Both the position numbers and the translations under genes were made by a program. The notes under the pieces are model-generated. The model saw nothing but the letters and a program-made list of their open reading frames with translations. It was not told where the DNA came from and searched no databases. DNA of 64,000 nt from Voacanga thouarsii. Lineage: Eukaryota; Streptophyta; Magnoliopsida; Gentianales; Apocynaceae. Below, one piece after another: positions 21,324-33,259 of the stretch. Positions within the stretch are counted from its first letter, which is position 1; each line of letters opens with the position of its first letter. The DNA lies in the NCBI GenBank assembly GCA_026120185.1, contig JANUWF010001815.1, positions 744,001 through 808,000 on the forward strand. Direction: 5' to 3'.

Positions 21324-24080
21324 ATGGTTCTGATCCAAGCTGAAGCTAATCTGTACGCCTTGGGTCCTTGGCTATTGCCAACTGAAGTTACCACCGATCA
21401 CTTACTGTTCACCCATCCGGAGGGTTTCGTCCTCCCGTTGAATCGGGACAATTTTTCTACAGCTGGCCTGCCATTTTCTTTCCACCATTGGGCGCGTCCC
21501 CTAAAAAATTACAGAGAGTGGTGTGACCATTGCCACACTACTTACGGTACCCTTTGGGATTAATGGGGCATCTGAGATGCCATTATGATGTCCGATTTTG
21601 AAATGGCCTTTGACCGCAATCTCTTCGCCGCTGTTCTGCCGTTCTGGTCTTCGGTGATCAATGGCTTTATTATCCCCCATGGTATGTTTTCTCCGACCAT
21701 ATTGGACATCTGCACCATTCTGGGCTTCCGCTGCGATGGGGATGAGATTCCTACCCTCCACGATGACAAAAACTTGCCCGTCCTTGAAGCCCACCTAGAC
21801 AAGTCTACCACCTCCTACGGTAATTTTATGGCCGCCCAAAGGGGCGTAGGCACCGTTTCTTCAAAGCAAGAATAGTCCTCCTTTCTATAGTTGTGGCTCT
21901 GCAAATACATCCTCTGCTCTCACTCAGCGGGGATAAGCAACGAGTACCGATACTACGTATTGGCTTTGTTGAGGAAGAAGAGGTGCTGTGACCTGGCCTC
22001 TCTGTTGCTAGCCTTGGTCTATCGGCTAATGAATTAGATGACCTCGGTCCTATTGGTTGGGGATGACCCAACCAATCTTAGCGACTCCCTCTAGGTCATG
22101 CAGTTATGGCATTACCAGTACATTCCCTAATTCTGCATCAACAATCTCCCCAGGGACTGCAGATTCTGCCAACCGAGCCACAAGTTCTCGACTATTGAGG
22201 ATTCCTATAAATAGATCTTCCACTGATTCCATTATGTCCTACATTTATCAGAATCATCTCTAGAACGCGTCTTACTTCTTTCCCTACTCTGCCCGAGAGA
22301 CCAGCCCCTTCTGGTTGACGAATCTTGCCGATGCACCAGAAGCCTCCCAAGAAACTATCTAGGCTAGAATATTGTGTTCTTGAGAACTCCTTCTAGGGGC
22401 CAAACCAAGCACCCAGAATACCAAGTCCTCCTATGAACGATACAACCCTCATTACTTTTCTCGACAATTTAGGTTGATTTAGGACATTCTTGCAAATCTT
22501 GGTCATAATTCTTTTTATAATCTCATACCTGTCCTATCAGTTGATGACGTGCATATTTTAGCCAATAGGTCCCCAACTGTTCTTTGTTCCTTTGAGTACC
22601 ATCACTTTCAGGTTGTCTAAGAAGCCACACCCAACTTCAACCTGTGTTGGCGACTGCTATGTGAGATGCTCTTCTCTGCCCCTATTGAGACGTGTTGCTC
22701 AAACTGGCTAGATCGACAGCAGCAGTAGTGGAAATGTCTGCACCAAAGAAAAGTAAGCAGATCAAGGCATCTGCTAGTCCAATTGTTGCGCCATTATTTC
22801 GGACCCTGCCAGTGAAGAGAGGCCCCATTCTTCCACCTGCTGATGAGGAAGAGAAAAAAAAAGAAACCATTCTCCCCTTACTTAGGCGGTCAAAAAGGCA
22901 ACAGGCCACTCATACTCCGACACTTGCCAAGGTTTGGATTTGTGCTAAACACATTTTTTTTCCAATGCTCTTCAACCTTTGACTCAAAGCTAACCTCATA
23001 TTTCCTCCTTTTGCAGAAATAGAAAACTAGCCAGCTGATTATCTCTGAATCTTCTTCTAAGTCATCATAGCCATGCCCCCCTTGTCACCTGCAAAGACCA
23101 CAACGGCCGAGAAAGGAACTTCGACTGCTTCACCTTCACTGGCTATTGCCCAACCGCCCGAAGTGCTAACCTCAGAGCAAATGGCGATCGACAAACCAGT
23201 CATGCCTTCTGTAGAAGTGGCCCCTGAGCCTCTAAAGGAACCTGCTCCCTTTCTGTTGGTAACAACTGAAGCCATTGTGCTAGAACTTCTACATAGTCTG
23301 ATGGGAACTAACTTACTAACCAACTGATCCTCCCAGGATGCAATCAGTCGAGCCCTCCTGTTGCTTGCAAGATCAGCCAATTCTGATGTCCTAGTTGAGT
23401 TGAAATACCTGTCGGCTGATTACCTAGGGCACATGAAATTCACCCAACACTTCTTCTCTGATGTAAAAAAATAGAAGGGATGAAGCTTCTCATAAACTCG
23501 AAGCTTTAGGAGTGCTCTGAGAATAGGAGGCTTTTCTGCAGTCGCATTACGAGGAAGCCTCTGCCTGCCTCAGTATCTTTTAAGTTGAGATTTCTGAAAG
23601 AGTTGACAAAATTGACGGTCTTGAGAAGCACCTACGGGCACTCTAGGTAGAACTGCATTCTAAAAGACGGGCTCTAGACGAAAAACTTGAGGCCGAGGGC
23701 CTCTATCAACAAATGGCCTCTTCAGTAGGAGAATCAGCGGCCAAATTCTGAGATGATCGTCTCATGCTAGAAGCAGAGGAAGAGCTACTCCAAATAGAAC
23801 TACAATATTCGGACAAGCTACTTACCGACATGCAATCTTCATGGGACAATTTCTAATCTGACCTGGCCACCATCTTCCATCGTCCTGATGATGCTGGTCC
23901 CTCAGACACTCAAATTGGGGATGCCAAAACTCGTCCGCCTCCGACGGAATAATCGACCGCTGAACCAAAACCAGCCCAGGAAGAAACAATCGTCTAGGCA
24001 AAAGAAAAGAAGAAAGCCTTAACGGCGACTACTCTACCTGAGGAAGACCTGGATCGGCTTACTATAACTCCTTTCGCCCA
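21324..24080 (+). pseudogene. Antisense plant-mobile-domain (PMD-like) protein of the Tat element, broken
   Basis: From ATG 21324 (M-V-L-I-Q-A) the frame covers an N-terminal region, then W-C-D-H-C-H, F-P/I-P-H-G and D-I-C-T-I-L-G-F-R-C-D-G-D. This is the pattern of the plant mobile domain (aminotransferase-like, PF10536 family). It continues to about 22300 with S-A-G-I-S-N-E-Y-R-Y-Y and C-R-F-C-Q-P-S-H-K-F-S. From 22690 to 24080 it becomes a low-complexity, charged region (K-K-S-K, E-E-E-K-K-K-E), then a Glu/Leu-rich, probably coiled-coil part. At least eight stops and shifts. Related extra ORFs, including antisense ones, are known from Tat elements; their function is unknown. Confidence 0.68.
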
Positions 24081-24250
24081 ACCGATCAAGACGTCTCATA
24101 CTCCTTCTAAAGCTTCATCATTTTTTCTTTTCTTTTTTTTTTCCCCAAATATAGCAGCCATCTGATCGGTTATTGTTTGTGATCAGATGTTTCTTATAAA
24201 TGCAAACATGTTTCTTTTTATCTTACTGCCTTTCTCTACTTTTTTTTTTT
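24081..24250. other. Spacer between antisense gene and integrase
   Basis: Contains pyrimidine-rich tracts on the plus strand (24118-24146 and 24238-24260), which are polypurine on the element's minus strand. One could be an internal polypurine tract. Nothing coding is seen. Confidence 0.45.
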
Positions 24251-25547
24251 TTTTTACTTTTCTCCTGCCATGGCTCCCTCCCAAAATATAGGATAAAACT
24301 TTTTCAAATTCTTATTGTTTATGGCATTATTTACTTCCTTTCTATTGGGTGTCATCAGTCGATAGGCACCTCCATTGAAAACCTATGGAACAAGGAAAGG
24401 CCCTTCCCATGAAGCGGACTACTTACCATAATGTGGGTCTTTTGGTGCAACTGGTAATATGGTTTTCCAAACCATGTCTCCTACTTGAAACTCCTTCCGC
24501 GCACTTTTTGATTGTAGGCTCTTGCTGCCTTCTCTTTGTGCCTTCTGATATTTTCTAATGCTATCCATCGGTTCTCTTCGACTTGGTCCAAACTCATAGC
24601 CAAGGCTAATTTGTAGTCTTCAATTGACAAATAGTATTGGTAAGCTACTTGGGCTGACCACAGTGATAACTCAGCAGGTAGTATTGCATCCTGTCTATAT
24701 GTTAGCCGAAATGGAGTGAACCCTGTAGCGGTCTTGAAAGGATTCCGATGCACCCATAGTACCTCTTGAAGTGTTTCATGCCACCTTCTGGGTTTATCTT
24801 CCAATGACTTACGGATCATACTGATCAAAGTCTTGTTTGTAGCTTCAGCTTGACCAATGGTCTGTGCATAGTACGAAGATAAATGTAATAATTTAATTTT
24901 GAATTGAGTTAGAAAGTCATGTACCTTATCTCCAATGAACATTGTTCCTTAGTCAGTTGTTATAGTTTCAGGTATGCCAAATCGAAAGAGAATGCTCTAC
25001 TGAAGGAAAGTGATAACGGAAAATTGGTTTACACTGGTCAGAGCTTATGCCTTTACCCACTTTGTAAAATAATCAGTTGTCACTAAAATGAAGGTGTGCC
25101 CTTTAGTCAATGGTGGGTGAATTTTGCCAATGACATCTAGAGCCCAGCTTCTGAACGGCCATAGCTTGATGATATGATGTAAGTCAGTGGAGGGTACATG
25201 AATCAAAGGGCCATGATTCTAACATATCTCACATTCGGTTGTATAGGCTACTCAATCCATGGTCATTGAGGGCCAGTAAAATTATGACATTGCAGTGTCT
25301 ATTTCAACTTAGGACCTGCCTAATGAGCACCACATAGGCCTTCATGTATCTCGGCTAACGCCTGTGCTACTTCTTGCTTTGACAAGCATTTCAATAAAAC
25401 TCCTGAATGGCTTCTTCTAAATAGATCATTCTCAATCAATACAAAGTTCAATGCCTTACATTTTAACTCTTGTGAAACTTGACCCACAAACTTCCATAGG
25501 TATAAGACGATATCGGAACGCCAGTCTTTTTCATGTTCTTTTTTCAA
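24251..25547 (-). pseudogene. Tat integrase, broken
   Basis: The minus-strand zinc-binding region is at 25320-25547 (ending H-E-G-L-C-G-A-H). In the core, W-A-L-D-V-I-G (first Asp, near 25140), T-T-D followed by a stop then G-T-M-F (second Asp, near 24955) and G-Q-A-E-A-T-N-K (Glu, 24840-24870) are all recognisable. The DDE triad is therefore present, but stops (one looks like CAA to TAA at the second Asp) and a frameshift near 24480 break the chain. The C-terminal part reads to about 24250 in another frame (W-E-G-P-F). 24481-24942 is the longest open piece. Confidence 0.83.
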
Positions 25548-25550
25548 TAT

Positions 25551-25900
25551 CTACTGACACATTACCAATCCAACTCTTTTCTTAAAATTTGAAGCCAGTT
25601 GAGCTAAATGGTTTGCTCCCTGGTTCTCAACTCGAGGAACATGAGTCAAGATAACTTTTAAGAAGGATTGCAATAATGCCTTCACTTCCTGTAACTTATC
25701 CAACAACACGGGGTTAGTACATTTGTACTCACCTAAAATTTGTCGGATGACAACTTGAGAATCTCCTGTTATATTGACCATCCGTGCATCCAAAGCCTTA
25801 GCACTCAGAGCCCTAAGATGAGAGCATCATATTCTGCCTGATTATTAAGGTCCTTTTACTTAATTCAAATAGAATTTTTCCTTATCGCCCGCAAAGAGCT
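25551..25900 (-). pseudogene. Tat additional RNase H domain
   Basis: The minus-strand frame reads G-D-S-Q-V-V-I-R-Q-I-L-G-E-Y-K-C, then H-V-P-R-V-E-N-Q-G-A-N-H-L-A-Q-L-A. This is the second, archaeal/plant-type RNase H found between the ordinary RNase H and integrase in Tat elements. The start of the domain (25794-25900) is interrupted by stops. The Asp in G-D-S is kept; the last catalytic Asp reads His in A-N-H-L-A. Confidence 0.78.
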
Positions 25901-26112
25901 TCAACGACCAACCCGGCACCTGCCTTGTACTGAGTGCTAGATCTATCGAATTGTAACTTCCATGGTTTGTATGAAATGTACCCCTATACCCCTTCTTATT
26001 CAGGATTTAGTACTTCTAGGCATGGATGTTCGGCCAAGAAATCAGCTATGGCTTGACCTTTCATTGCTTTCAAAGGTAAGTAAGTCAGAGAAAAAGCATG
26101 TAACATAATAGC

Positions 26113-27548
26113 TTATTTCATTAAACATCCTTGCAATAGTGGACGGTTTAGCAAATACTTGACAAGAACAATTTTGCACAAGACTTGCACTTCCCTAGGT
26201 AACAAATAATGCTTTAGTTTCACGCTTGCATAATATAAAGGCAGGCATAGTTTCTCAATAGGGGAATACCTGGTCTTAGTATCTGTCAGGTTCCGACTGA
26301 GGTAATACACTACTCTTCCAACCCCCTGTGCATCGTCCCGGACTAGCAAGTAGCTGATAAACTCCTGAGCCGCTAAAATGTACAATTTTAAGGGTACCTT
26401 ATCTCGTGGCGGTACCAAAATCGGTGGCTGTGACAAAGTCGTCTTGATCTGATCAAATGCCACTTCATGCTTTGATTGCCAGATAAATTCTAGAGACGAC
26501 TTTAACTGGAGCAAAGAAGAGAACACCTTCTACTTACCTGCAGTGTTTGCCAGAAAACGTTGCAAGAAATTGATCTTCTCTAAGAAACTTTGGAACTCTT
26601 TTTAGATTACGATGGCCTTGCCTGTAGAATATCCCTTACTTTGTTCTAGTCCACTTCAATCCCTCTTTGATGCACTAGGAACCTAAGAAAATTTTTGACT
26701 GAAACTCCAAAAGTGCATTTGGGAAGGTTAATTTTTAACCGGTGCTTGCACATTCGAAGGAAGGCCTGCTCCAACCACTGTAGATGTTATGAAAAAGTGG
26801 GAGACTTAACTACTAAATCATCAATGTAAACTTCCATGGTCTTGCCGATGAGATAATGGAAAATGAGGTTCATGGCTCTCTAAACAATGGCTCCAGCATT
26901 TTTCAAACCAAATGGCATAACTAACCATTCGAATAAACCAATAGACCTCGGGCATTAGAAAGCTGTCTTCCTGGTATCCTCTTCGACTATGAATATCTAG
27001 TTGTGCCCAAAGTATCCGTCCATGAAGCTTAGAAATTGGTTTCCCACACCTAAGTCTACTAATATATCGGCTATCGGTATGGTGTATTCATCCTTTAATG
27101 TGGCCAAATTCAAATTTTTGAAGTCAACACAAACCCGTTGCTGGTCGTTTTTCTTAATGACAAGCATAATGTTGGACATCCAGTTTGCATACCAGTATGT
27201 ACGGATGAAACCACACTGAAGTAACCTCTCAATTTCTTCATTGATCCTAGGTAAAAGAGCAGGATTAAATCACCGGGCAAGCTGCTTATGAGGCTTAAAA
27301 CTTTTCTTGATTGGTAAGCAATGCTCTATAATGCCTCCATCCAGTCCTAGCATTTCATGATAAACCCATGCGAAATAATCTTTGTACCTACGAATAAGGA
27401 TCGTTAAAGCATTCCACTGATCAAGTGTTAAGCCCAAGCTTACCTTTGTAGTTCTATTTTTCCAAGGTTCCCTAATATCCACATCCGTTAACGAGTCCTG
27501 AGCGATGAAACCAGGTGCATGCCGAATGTTAGGGTCCTTTATTTTCAA
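26113..27548 (-). pseudogene. Tat reverse transcriptase and RNase H, broken
   Basis: The RT N-terminal lead-in is at 27270-27548 (I-R-R-Y-K-D-Y-F-A-W), fingers at 26997-27179 (C-V-D-F-K-N-L-N), palm with intact Y-I-D-D at 26817-26828, and RNase H connection at 26113-26526 (L-Y-I-L-A-A-Q-E, then R-Y-S-P-I-E-K-L-C). Stops and shifts separate the pieces. 25901-26112 holds further RNase H sequence without a clear frame. Confidence 0.82.
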
Positions 27549-27713
27549 ACATTGGCCTTCCAGCCTTTCTGTTGTGATCTAGTTATGAGCCATGGTGATT
27601 TCAGAGTAATGGCTCAGGTCAAAGGTAGAGCGGTAGAACACAACTTCGTTCATATGCACTTCTAGGGAGAATAGATTAGGGTCAACTGGTATCCTTTCCA
27701 CTCGTTCTCCATC

Positions 27714-28116
27714 CTAAATCATCATTATTTGGTGAGGCGTTGACAGAACACAATGGTTCATATGAATCCAATCCCTACCTAGTAAGACAGAATAAGCTGA
27801 CTTTGCCGTGATTATAAATAAAACAGTCTTATTAACCTTAGATCCGACGGCCACCTCAAAAATGATGACCCTTTCTGCTTTGGCTGCATCCCCGGTGAAA
27901 TTAAGCATTTGGATATCTGTAGGAGATAAATCATGTTTATCCTTACCCAAACGCCTTAATATTGCCAACGGCATTACGTTCAGCACAACCCCTCCATGGA
28001 TGAAAACCCGAGAGAAAGGTCTTCCATTGATATGTGCCTTGATGTACAACAATTTAAGGTGTTTGGTATGTTCTACCATTGGGATCGGAAAAAAATCTCC
28101 TCCGATAGCATTTTAA
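27714..28116 (-). pseudogene. Tat protease, active-site Asp lost
   Basis: The minus-strand frame reads F-I-H-G-G-V-V-L-N-V-M-P, where Tat proteases have Asp at the His position, followed later by L-L-G-R-D-W-I-H, the usual second retropepsin motif. The Asp-to-His change alone would abolish cleavage. The frame of ~120 residues is otherwise open. It lies directly between RT and gag. Confidence 0.8.
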
Positions 28117-28299
28117 ACTCGATGAGCTCAACGGCCGCTTCTTCCATTGCATAGTAATCTTCCTCCACCATTTCTTGCTCGGCCCTCGCTCAGAATTGTG
28201 ATGGGAGAATGTTCAGTGTGTTCTGACTTATGGAAGTACATACCTGTCTATCTGACCATTCCTCCAGTGCTTGTTTCTAGTAAGCCCGTCTCTTTTGTT

Positions 28300-30190
28300 C
28301 CCGTCGTTCTGAGTTTTTGTAAGCTAGGAACGATGGCCCAGGAAGAATGGCTTTTTATCAAGTACATATACTATAAACTTCTCATATTTCCCCTGCAAAT
28401 AAGCCGCGAATGTTAGAATTGTAAGCCGAGTAAAAACTAACGATCGATCGTTCAGACTTTGGAACGTTGCTCTTTCCCCCTCCAAGATCTTGGAATGCTC
28501 CTTGATGGAAGAATTTCCCAACTCATGCTCCACATCTTCTTTGCATATTTGTACCATACTTACATCAACTATTGGGAATGGGTCTGTATCGACTAAGGTT
28601 TTCTCACATTTATCTGTAAATCTCACCATTCCTTCTTGCAAGGCCTTCTGTATTATTTTCCTGACAACAACACAACTATTGGTATTATGAAAAAATGAGT
28701 TATATCACTTATAGTATTTCTTGACATTCAACTCCTCTGGCCCCGAAACCTTGTGGCTGAAAGGTAGACGAACCTGTTTGTCTTTGACCATCTGATCAAA
28801 TATTTGCTCATCCCTTGATACATCGAATGTGTATGTAGATGGCCCTACTGGAGAAACTTCCTTCTTCCCTTTGCCAGGTTTCAAAAAAGGATAAGTGTAA
28901 GACGTACCTTTCACTAGTTCCACAGCCGTCACTTCCAGTAATTGTTCCTCCTCATTATCCGTAACGTCGTCCACCACTGATATCATGGTTTGCCCTTGAG
29001 AAAACTTAATTGACCGCTTTTTCTCTTTCTTCTTAATCATTTCATCTATTCTGATGGCCTAAGATAGCAGATAGGATAGTTCAGAAAATTCTTGGAGGAT
29101 AAGACGCACTTTGAGTTGCGGATGTATTCTACTGATGGCTATTCTAGCACACTCTATTTTTGGCAATTGAGTGGTGCATTTGGCTTTAATTTGCTGAAAG
29201 CACTTAATGAACTCTGGTACACCTTTGGATGACTTCTGCTTGACTTCCAAGAGATCTACTATGGAGACCTCAGGTGCTAGTTTAAAGAAACACTCATGAA
29301 AAATCCATTCTATATCGGCCCATGAGTACATGGAACAGGGTATCAAATTTGCATACCAAGTAAATGCTGCCCTTATCAAAAATAAAGAAAATAATTACAG
29401 TTTATGCCAATCACTATTTCCAAACTGTCCATATTGTGCCGTAAACCTCCCTATATGCTCCATAGTTGACTTGCTGTCCTCTCCAAAGAATGTGAAAAAC
29501 TCAGGCAACTTAAATCCTCGCGGTAGCACTGCCATAGAATCCACCCATTCTGGATAAAGCTTCTGATACACCGGTCGATCCCTCGCTTGACGACATAACC
29601 CCTCAGTCATTGAGTTGACGCCGGCCGATGGTACTAGCTATTGATTCCACATGGGGGAACTTATCACAGTCGATCGAAAACCTTATCCTAGGAATGAAGC
29701 CATCTCAGGGTACCCTACTCCTTGCATTGGATAAGCAGTCGTCGTGACAGGATACGCGGCAGGGACAGCTACAACATAACTTTGGGGTCCTCCATACGAG
29801 GAACAAACATTCCTATTATAAGTTGTATTCTGGTCGTAGTATACCTATGCCCCTATCGGCACCTAGGACCTTGGGACTGGATATGGTGGAGTTCTCCCTA
29901 GGAAAGGTTCCGCAGGATCCATGACAGTTGCATTCAACCCCAGACTCCCCTGTTGCCCCCGAGCGTTGGCATAGGCTGCTCCCAACGCAACAATTGTACT
30001 GACCCATAAGATAATGCAACAATGGATGGGGGGAGGGTACATACCTACCTGAGGTGTCCCATGAGCATTTTGCCTTTGTTTGAAATGATGAAGCTTGTTT
30101 TGAAGTAGAGGTCAGAACACTATAGCGAACTGAAGAATGAGGCTCTGAATGAGTTCACCTATACACTGCTCCATGGCCTGTCGTATGGCA
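28300..30190 (-). pseudogene. Tat gag, broken and cut by CACTA-A
   Basis: The central part, 29059-29610, has the Retrotrans_gag pattern (F-K-L-P-E-F, F-G-E-D, A-A-F-T-W-Y, then E-F-I-K-C-F-Q-Q-I-K-A-K-C). The C-terminal part (28324-29040) is Lys/Glu-rich; a zinc-knuckle remnant is possible near 28680 but is not intact. The N-terminal, Gln/Pro-rich part is at 29640-30190. Shifts and stops at about 28700, 29050, 29390, 29620 and 30100. Just upstream, at 30224, the CACTA terminus begins. Confidence 0.75.
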
Positions 30191-30223
30191 GTTAAAGACG
30201 TGGGTGTCAACTAGGACACCTAG

Positions 30224-30780
30224 CACTACACGAAAAATAGGCTATAGTGACGCGAAATTCCGTCACTAAAGGGTGGATTTCCTAACGCTTTTTGGCCTAC
30301 TGATGCTTTGCCATGGCGTCGTCCAAAATCGCATCACTAAAGCATGTCAATTGTGACACATTTTAGTGTCATAATAGGTCTTCTATTGTAACACTTTTTT
30401 GCATCAACAAAAACATCATTAACTCAATGTTAATTTGACACAGTAGGTGGTCTCAATAGGTATTATATTGTGACACTAATCGGTGTCAGGCAAATACCAC
30501 TACTATGACACGGTAATTTGTCAAGAAATCATGGCTAATATGACAATTATTTCTATCACAAAAGGTGTTCTACTATGACACTTTTATGTGTCACAATAGA
30601 TACTATAATGTGTCACCTAAAGTGTTATGAAAGTACATCTAATATGACATACAAAGAGTCAGTATATGGCCTTTTGTGCGACACTGAAAAGTGTCATGTA
30701 ATGTGTCGGCTCTAATATGACAGAAAAAAGCGTCACTATAGGTTATGTAATGCCAATAAGCATTAGTGCTCGTTAGGCCT
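30224..30780 (+). repeat. CACTA-A terminus and subterminal repeats
   Basis: Repeated TGACAC/GTGTCA words, often in inverted pairs (TATGACACTTTTATGTGTCA at 30572-30591 is an example), spaced some 30-60 bp. The near-terminal GCTATAGTGACGC is echoed inverted at 30731 (GCGTCACTATAGG). Arrays like this bind the small transposase of CACTA elements. Confidence 0.82.
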
Positions 30781-31228
30781 CTATTTTTTTTTTTTTACCT
30801 ACCTTAAATATATACCTGTTTCCCCCATAAATAAAATATAATTTTTAAATGTATTATATGAAAGATCAAAATAATCAAAAGCCACACCGAAGAAAAAGTA
30901 AATCTAAATGTAAATTTTATAATATCCAAATTTAACATTCATAATCATCGAACAAAAATAGCACAAAAATGAGTACCAGTGTATTTGAATACATTAGTTC
31001 TTGAAACCAAGCTAATCTAAAACTAAAAATTCATTCTTCCAAACCAAGCATCATTTATGCTGTCCCAATCCCAAACTGCTTTAATACTGAGATGCATATT
31101 CAATCTTCTTCGCAAATCCTCACCTATATTTATTTTATGGAATGAATTTAGTAACAACAACATTATAAGGCATGATGAAAAACAAAAAATATTAAACTAA
31201 TTAATAAGGTAAGTGTTTAGATAGTTAC
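30781..31228. other. CACTA-A 3' flank of the transposase gene
   Basis: AT-rich, with a T-run at 30785-30796. Probably 3' untranslated or intron sequence on the minus strand. Nothing coding recognised. Confidence 0.5.
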
Positions 31229-31465
31229 CAAATGGCATGGCCGAGCAATAGATAATCCAATGGAGTCTCCAATTATTTGAATGAGATCTAGTGGCCTTAT
31301 CAATTGCTCATCATGGTAGAAAGGAGCTAAAACCACAACTTCACACCATCCCTCACTTAGCCTTAGTCCCCCAACTTGTTGGGATGGATCCAAATTTTGA
31401 ATGTAGCATGTAGCAACTACTTTAGTAGAATCCAACATTCTTAAAATTGAAACATATCCACAAAC
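31229..31465 (-). pseudogene. CACTA-A exon, DUF8039-like C-terminal domain
   Basis: The minus-strand frame reads V-V-A-T-C-Y-I-Q, then L-S-E-G-W-C-E-V-V-V, D-S-I-G and I-A-R-P-C-H-L-V. This resembles the DUF8039 domain often found at the C-terminus of plant CACTA proteins (typical ending W-P-R-H-L-V). A splice donor GTAACT is at 31227-31228. The acceptor is probably near 31465 (ATTGCAAG). I am fairly confident of the domain and less of the exon edges. Confidence 0.6.
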
Positions 31466-32675
31466 TTGCAATGAGTATTTTATTCAGTCTATATTTAATG
31501 GAATTAGTGAAACAAGCTAAACAACTCATGGTCATGAAAAAGGAATTGACTATGCAAAGTAAGCATCAATATTTATCAGCAAAGTTAACTTTTACTATGA
31601 TCTGTCTCAACAAAATAGCTGCAATTTATGCATCCTTTCAACTTCATAAGAAACATCTATTCATACCAATAGCATAAGCAGCAGACATCTCAAGAAGAAT
31701 AAGGAAGTCGAAGGAAAGGGGAAAAATAAGAACAAGAACAAGAAAGCTAAGCAAAAATTGGGTGTTAAACATAAAAGCCTAATGCATAAATCTACAAGTT
31801 AGCCCGAAGTTCTAAGTTCATCCATTTTATATGTGGAATGTTTGGAAGACTCAAATAAGTGTATTCTGCATATGGAGAGGTTTACTGATCGCAACCATAT
31901 CTGAGGAACCAATAAAGGCCACAAAGTTAACTTAAAGTACCCAATGCATCTTACATTTTCAGTTTTCTATCTTCCAAGCATAACAAACTTAATGAAAGTC
32001 AAAGGTAATAACTAATTAAGGTCAGTAATGGATGCTTATTCAAGAATGCATAAGTGCAAAATTTACTCTCTCTAGAACCTTCAAAGTCCAGACTCATCAA
32101 TTTTGCTACTTGTGTATCCTTCAGTTTCTATTCAAAGCCTTCTAGTCTAGAAATCTAAGGCAAGTGAAATTAGACTTCAAAAATAACTGTTCCAACTTCT
32201 CAGAAACTTAAATTAACAGCTTATTAAACTTTGCAAGTAATACCAAGAATCCTCCAGTCACTGTTCCAGTAAATAGAACTCATCAAAATGAATGGTCATT
32301 AGCAGCATTTCTCCTCCATTCAACACAAGCTAAAACAATTACTGAAAATTAGAGATGTATAACCAACAAGCCATTGAAAATTCACTGGAAATGCACTAAA
32401 ACCAACATCGGCCAACACAAAAAATGCACTGAAAATGCACTGAAACCAACATCAGCCAACACCAAAACAAACATCATCCAACACCAGCCAAAACCAACAC
32501 CAGATCCAAATAAATAAATAAAAAAGAAAGGATGATGAACTATTTATATGCATGCTTTGCTACATGAACGAACAAGTAAGGCAGGAATTATGTTAAAAAT
32601 ATGGTCTATACCCTTAATGTAGTGGTGCTACTGTGGGAATACATTGATGGGATTCTTGAATTAGGTGGGGACAAA
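31466..32675. other. CACTA-A intron-like region
   Basis: AT-rich and without supportable ORF. Short direct repetition of ACTGAAACCAACATCAGCCAACA-type words at 32390-32500. Lies between two minus-strand exons. Confidence 0.45.
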
Positions 32676-32951
32676 CTATTTCTTCAGGGGCATTAACAAT
32701 GCACGTATCTCTACAAGTTCTTTTGCTTGTTCACTTAACTGGTGTTTCACACTTGTAATTTCATCTCTTTGCTCTTCAATTATACGAAAAGATGTGCTTT
32801 GACTTGGTATTTCACCCCATACATCCGAAAGGTGAACACTACTGCCAAACATGTGGATTCTGCCATATTTATCTAGGCCAACAACTTGAGAGAATATATC
32901 CTTTAGCCCAAGTCTATCTTCTGAGCCAGGAGTGACCTGTGTAGTTCTTTC
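32676..32951 (-). pseudogene. CACTA-A transposase C-terminal exon, cut by a Tekay-like LTR
   Basis: The minus-strand frame reads E-R-T-T-Q-V-T-P-G-S-E-D-R-L, D-I-F-S-Q-V-V-G and K-Y-G-R-I-H-M-F-G. It then enters a heptad-like stretch (E-E-Q-R-D-E-I-T-S-V-K-H-Q-L) predicted to be a short coiled coil, with a stop at 32676. This is the downstream part of Transposase_24 (Ptta/En/Spm) proteins. At 32952 the sequence switches to LTR. An acceptor-like ACACAG just before V-T-P would give phase 0, matching the phase-0 donor of the exon at 62664. Confidence 0.72.
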
Positions 32952-33205
32952 TGTGAAACCCCAATCAAGACCAACCTTAGAGTAAGGGGGTTGGGGATGC
33001 ATAACATGCTTTATTTCATGTTTAAATATACTTTCATATGATTTTTATATGCTTTGGATGTGACTTTATTGTTTTGAAGTTGTGTGGGTGAATGTTGTGT
33101 GAGAAGGGCAAAATTGTAATTTTCGCCCGAGATGAAAATAGGGAGATAGCTTGTGGATTGAATAGAAAATAATTTTTCTAGTGAAAGTATCAACAAGAGT
33201 TGTTG

Positions 33206-33259
33206 TGGTTTAGTGGTTAGAGCTTTGGAATAAATTATTGAGGACTAAGGTTCAAAGTC
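33206..33259 (+). other. tRNA-like module (A box and B box) in LTR 2
   Basis: TGGTTTAGTGGTTAGAGC (from 33206) fits a polymerase III A box well, and GGTTCAAAGTC (33249-33259) fits a B box except at one position. The spacing of about 32 bases is tRNA-like. The matching place in the other LTR is 10478-10530. Confidence 0.55.

Larger units (their letters stand above)
20700..30223 (-). mobile_element. Tat-lineage Ty3/gypsy element with antisense gene
   Basis: Minus-strand order: gag (28300-30190), protease, RT, RNase H, a second RNase H domain (25551-25850) and integrase. The extra RNase H between RNase H and integrase is the hallmark of Tat/Ogre/Retand elements. Below integrase lies a plus-strand plant-mobile-domain ORF. 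The 5' LTR and PBS are not present because CACTA-A interrupts gag at 30224. The 3' LTR is not clearly identifiable; 20700-21320 is the likeliest place. Confidence 0.82.

Noticed and set aside
32610..32630. TGTAGTGGTG as right terminus of a CACTA element
   Set aside because: Only TAGTG fits; the bases before it do not match the inverse of either CACTA end, and no subterminal repeats are next to it.
33011..33196. Minus-strand 61-codon ORF in Tekay-like LTR
   Set aside because: Lies wholly in LTR, no recognised motif, not kept in the other LTR.
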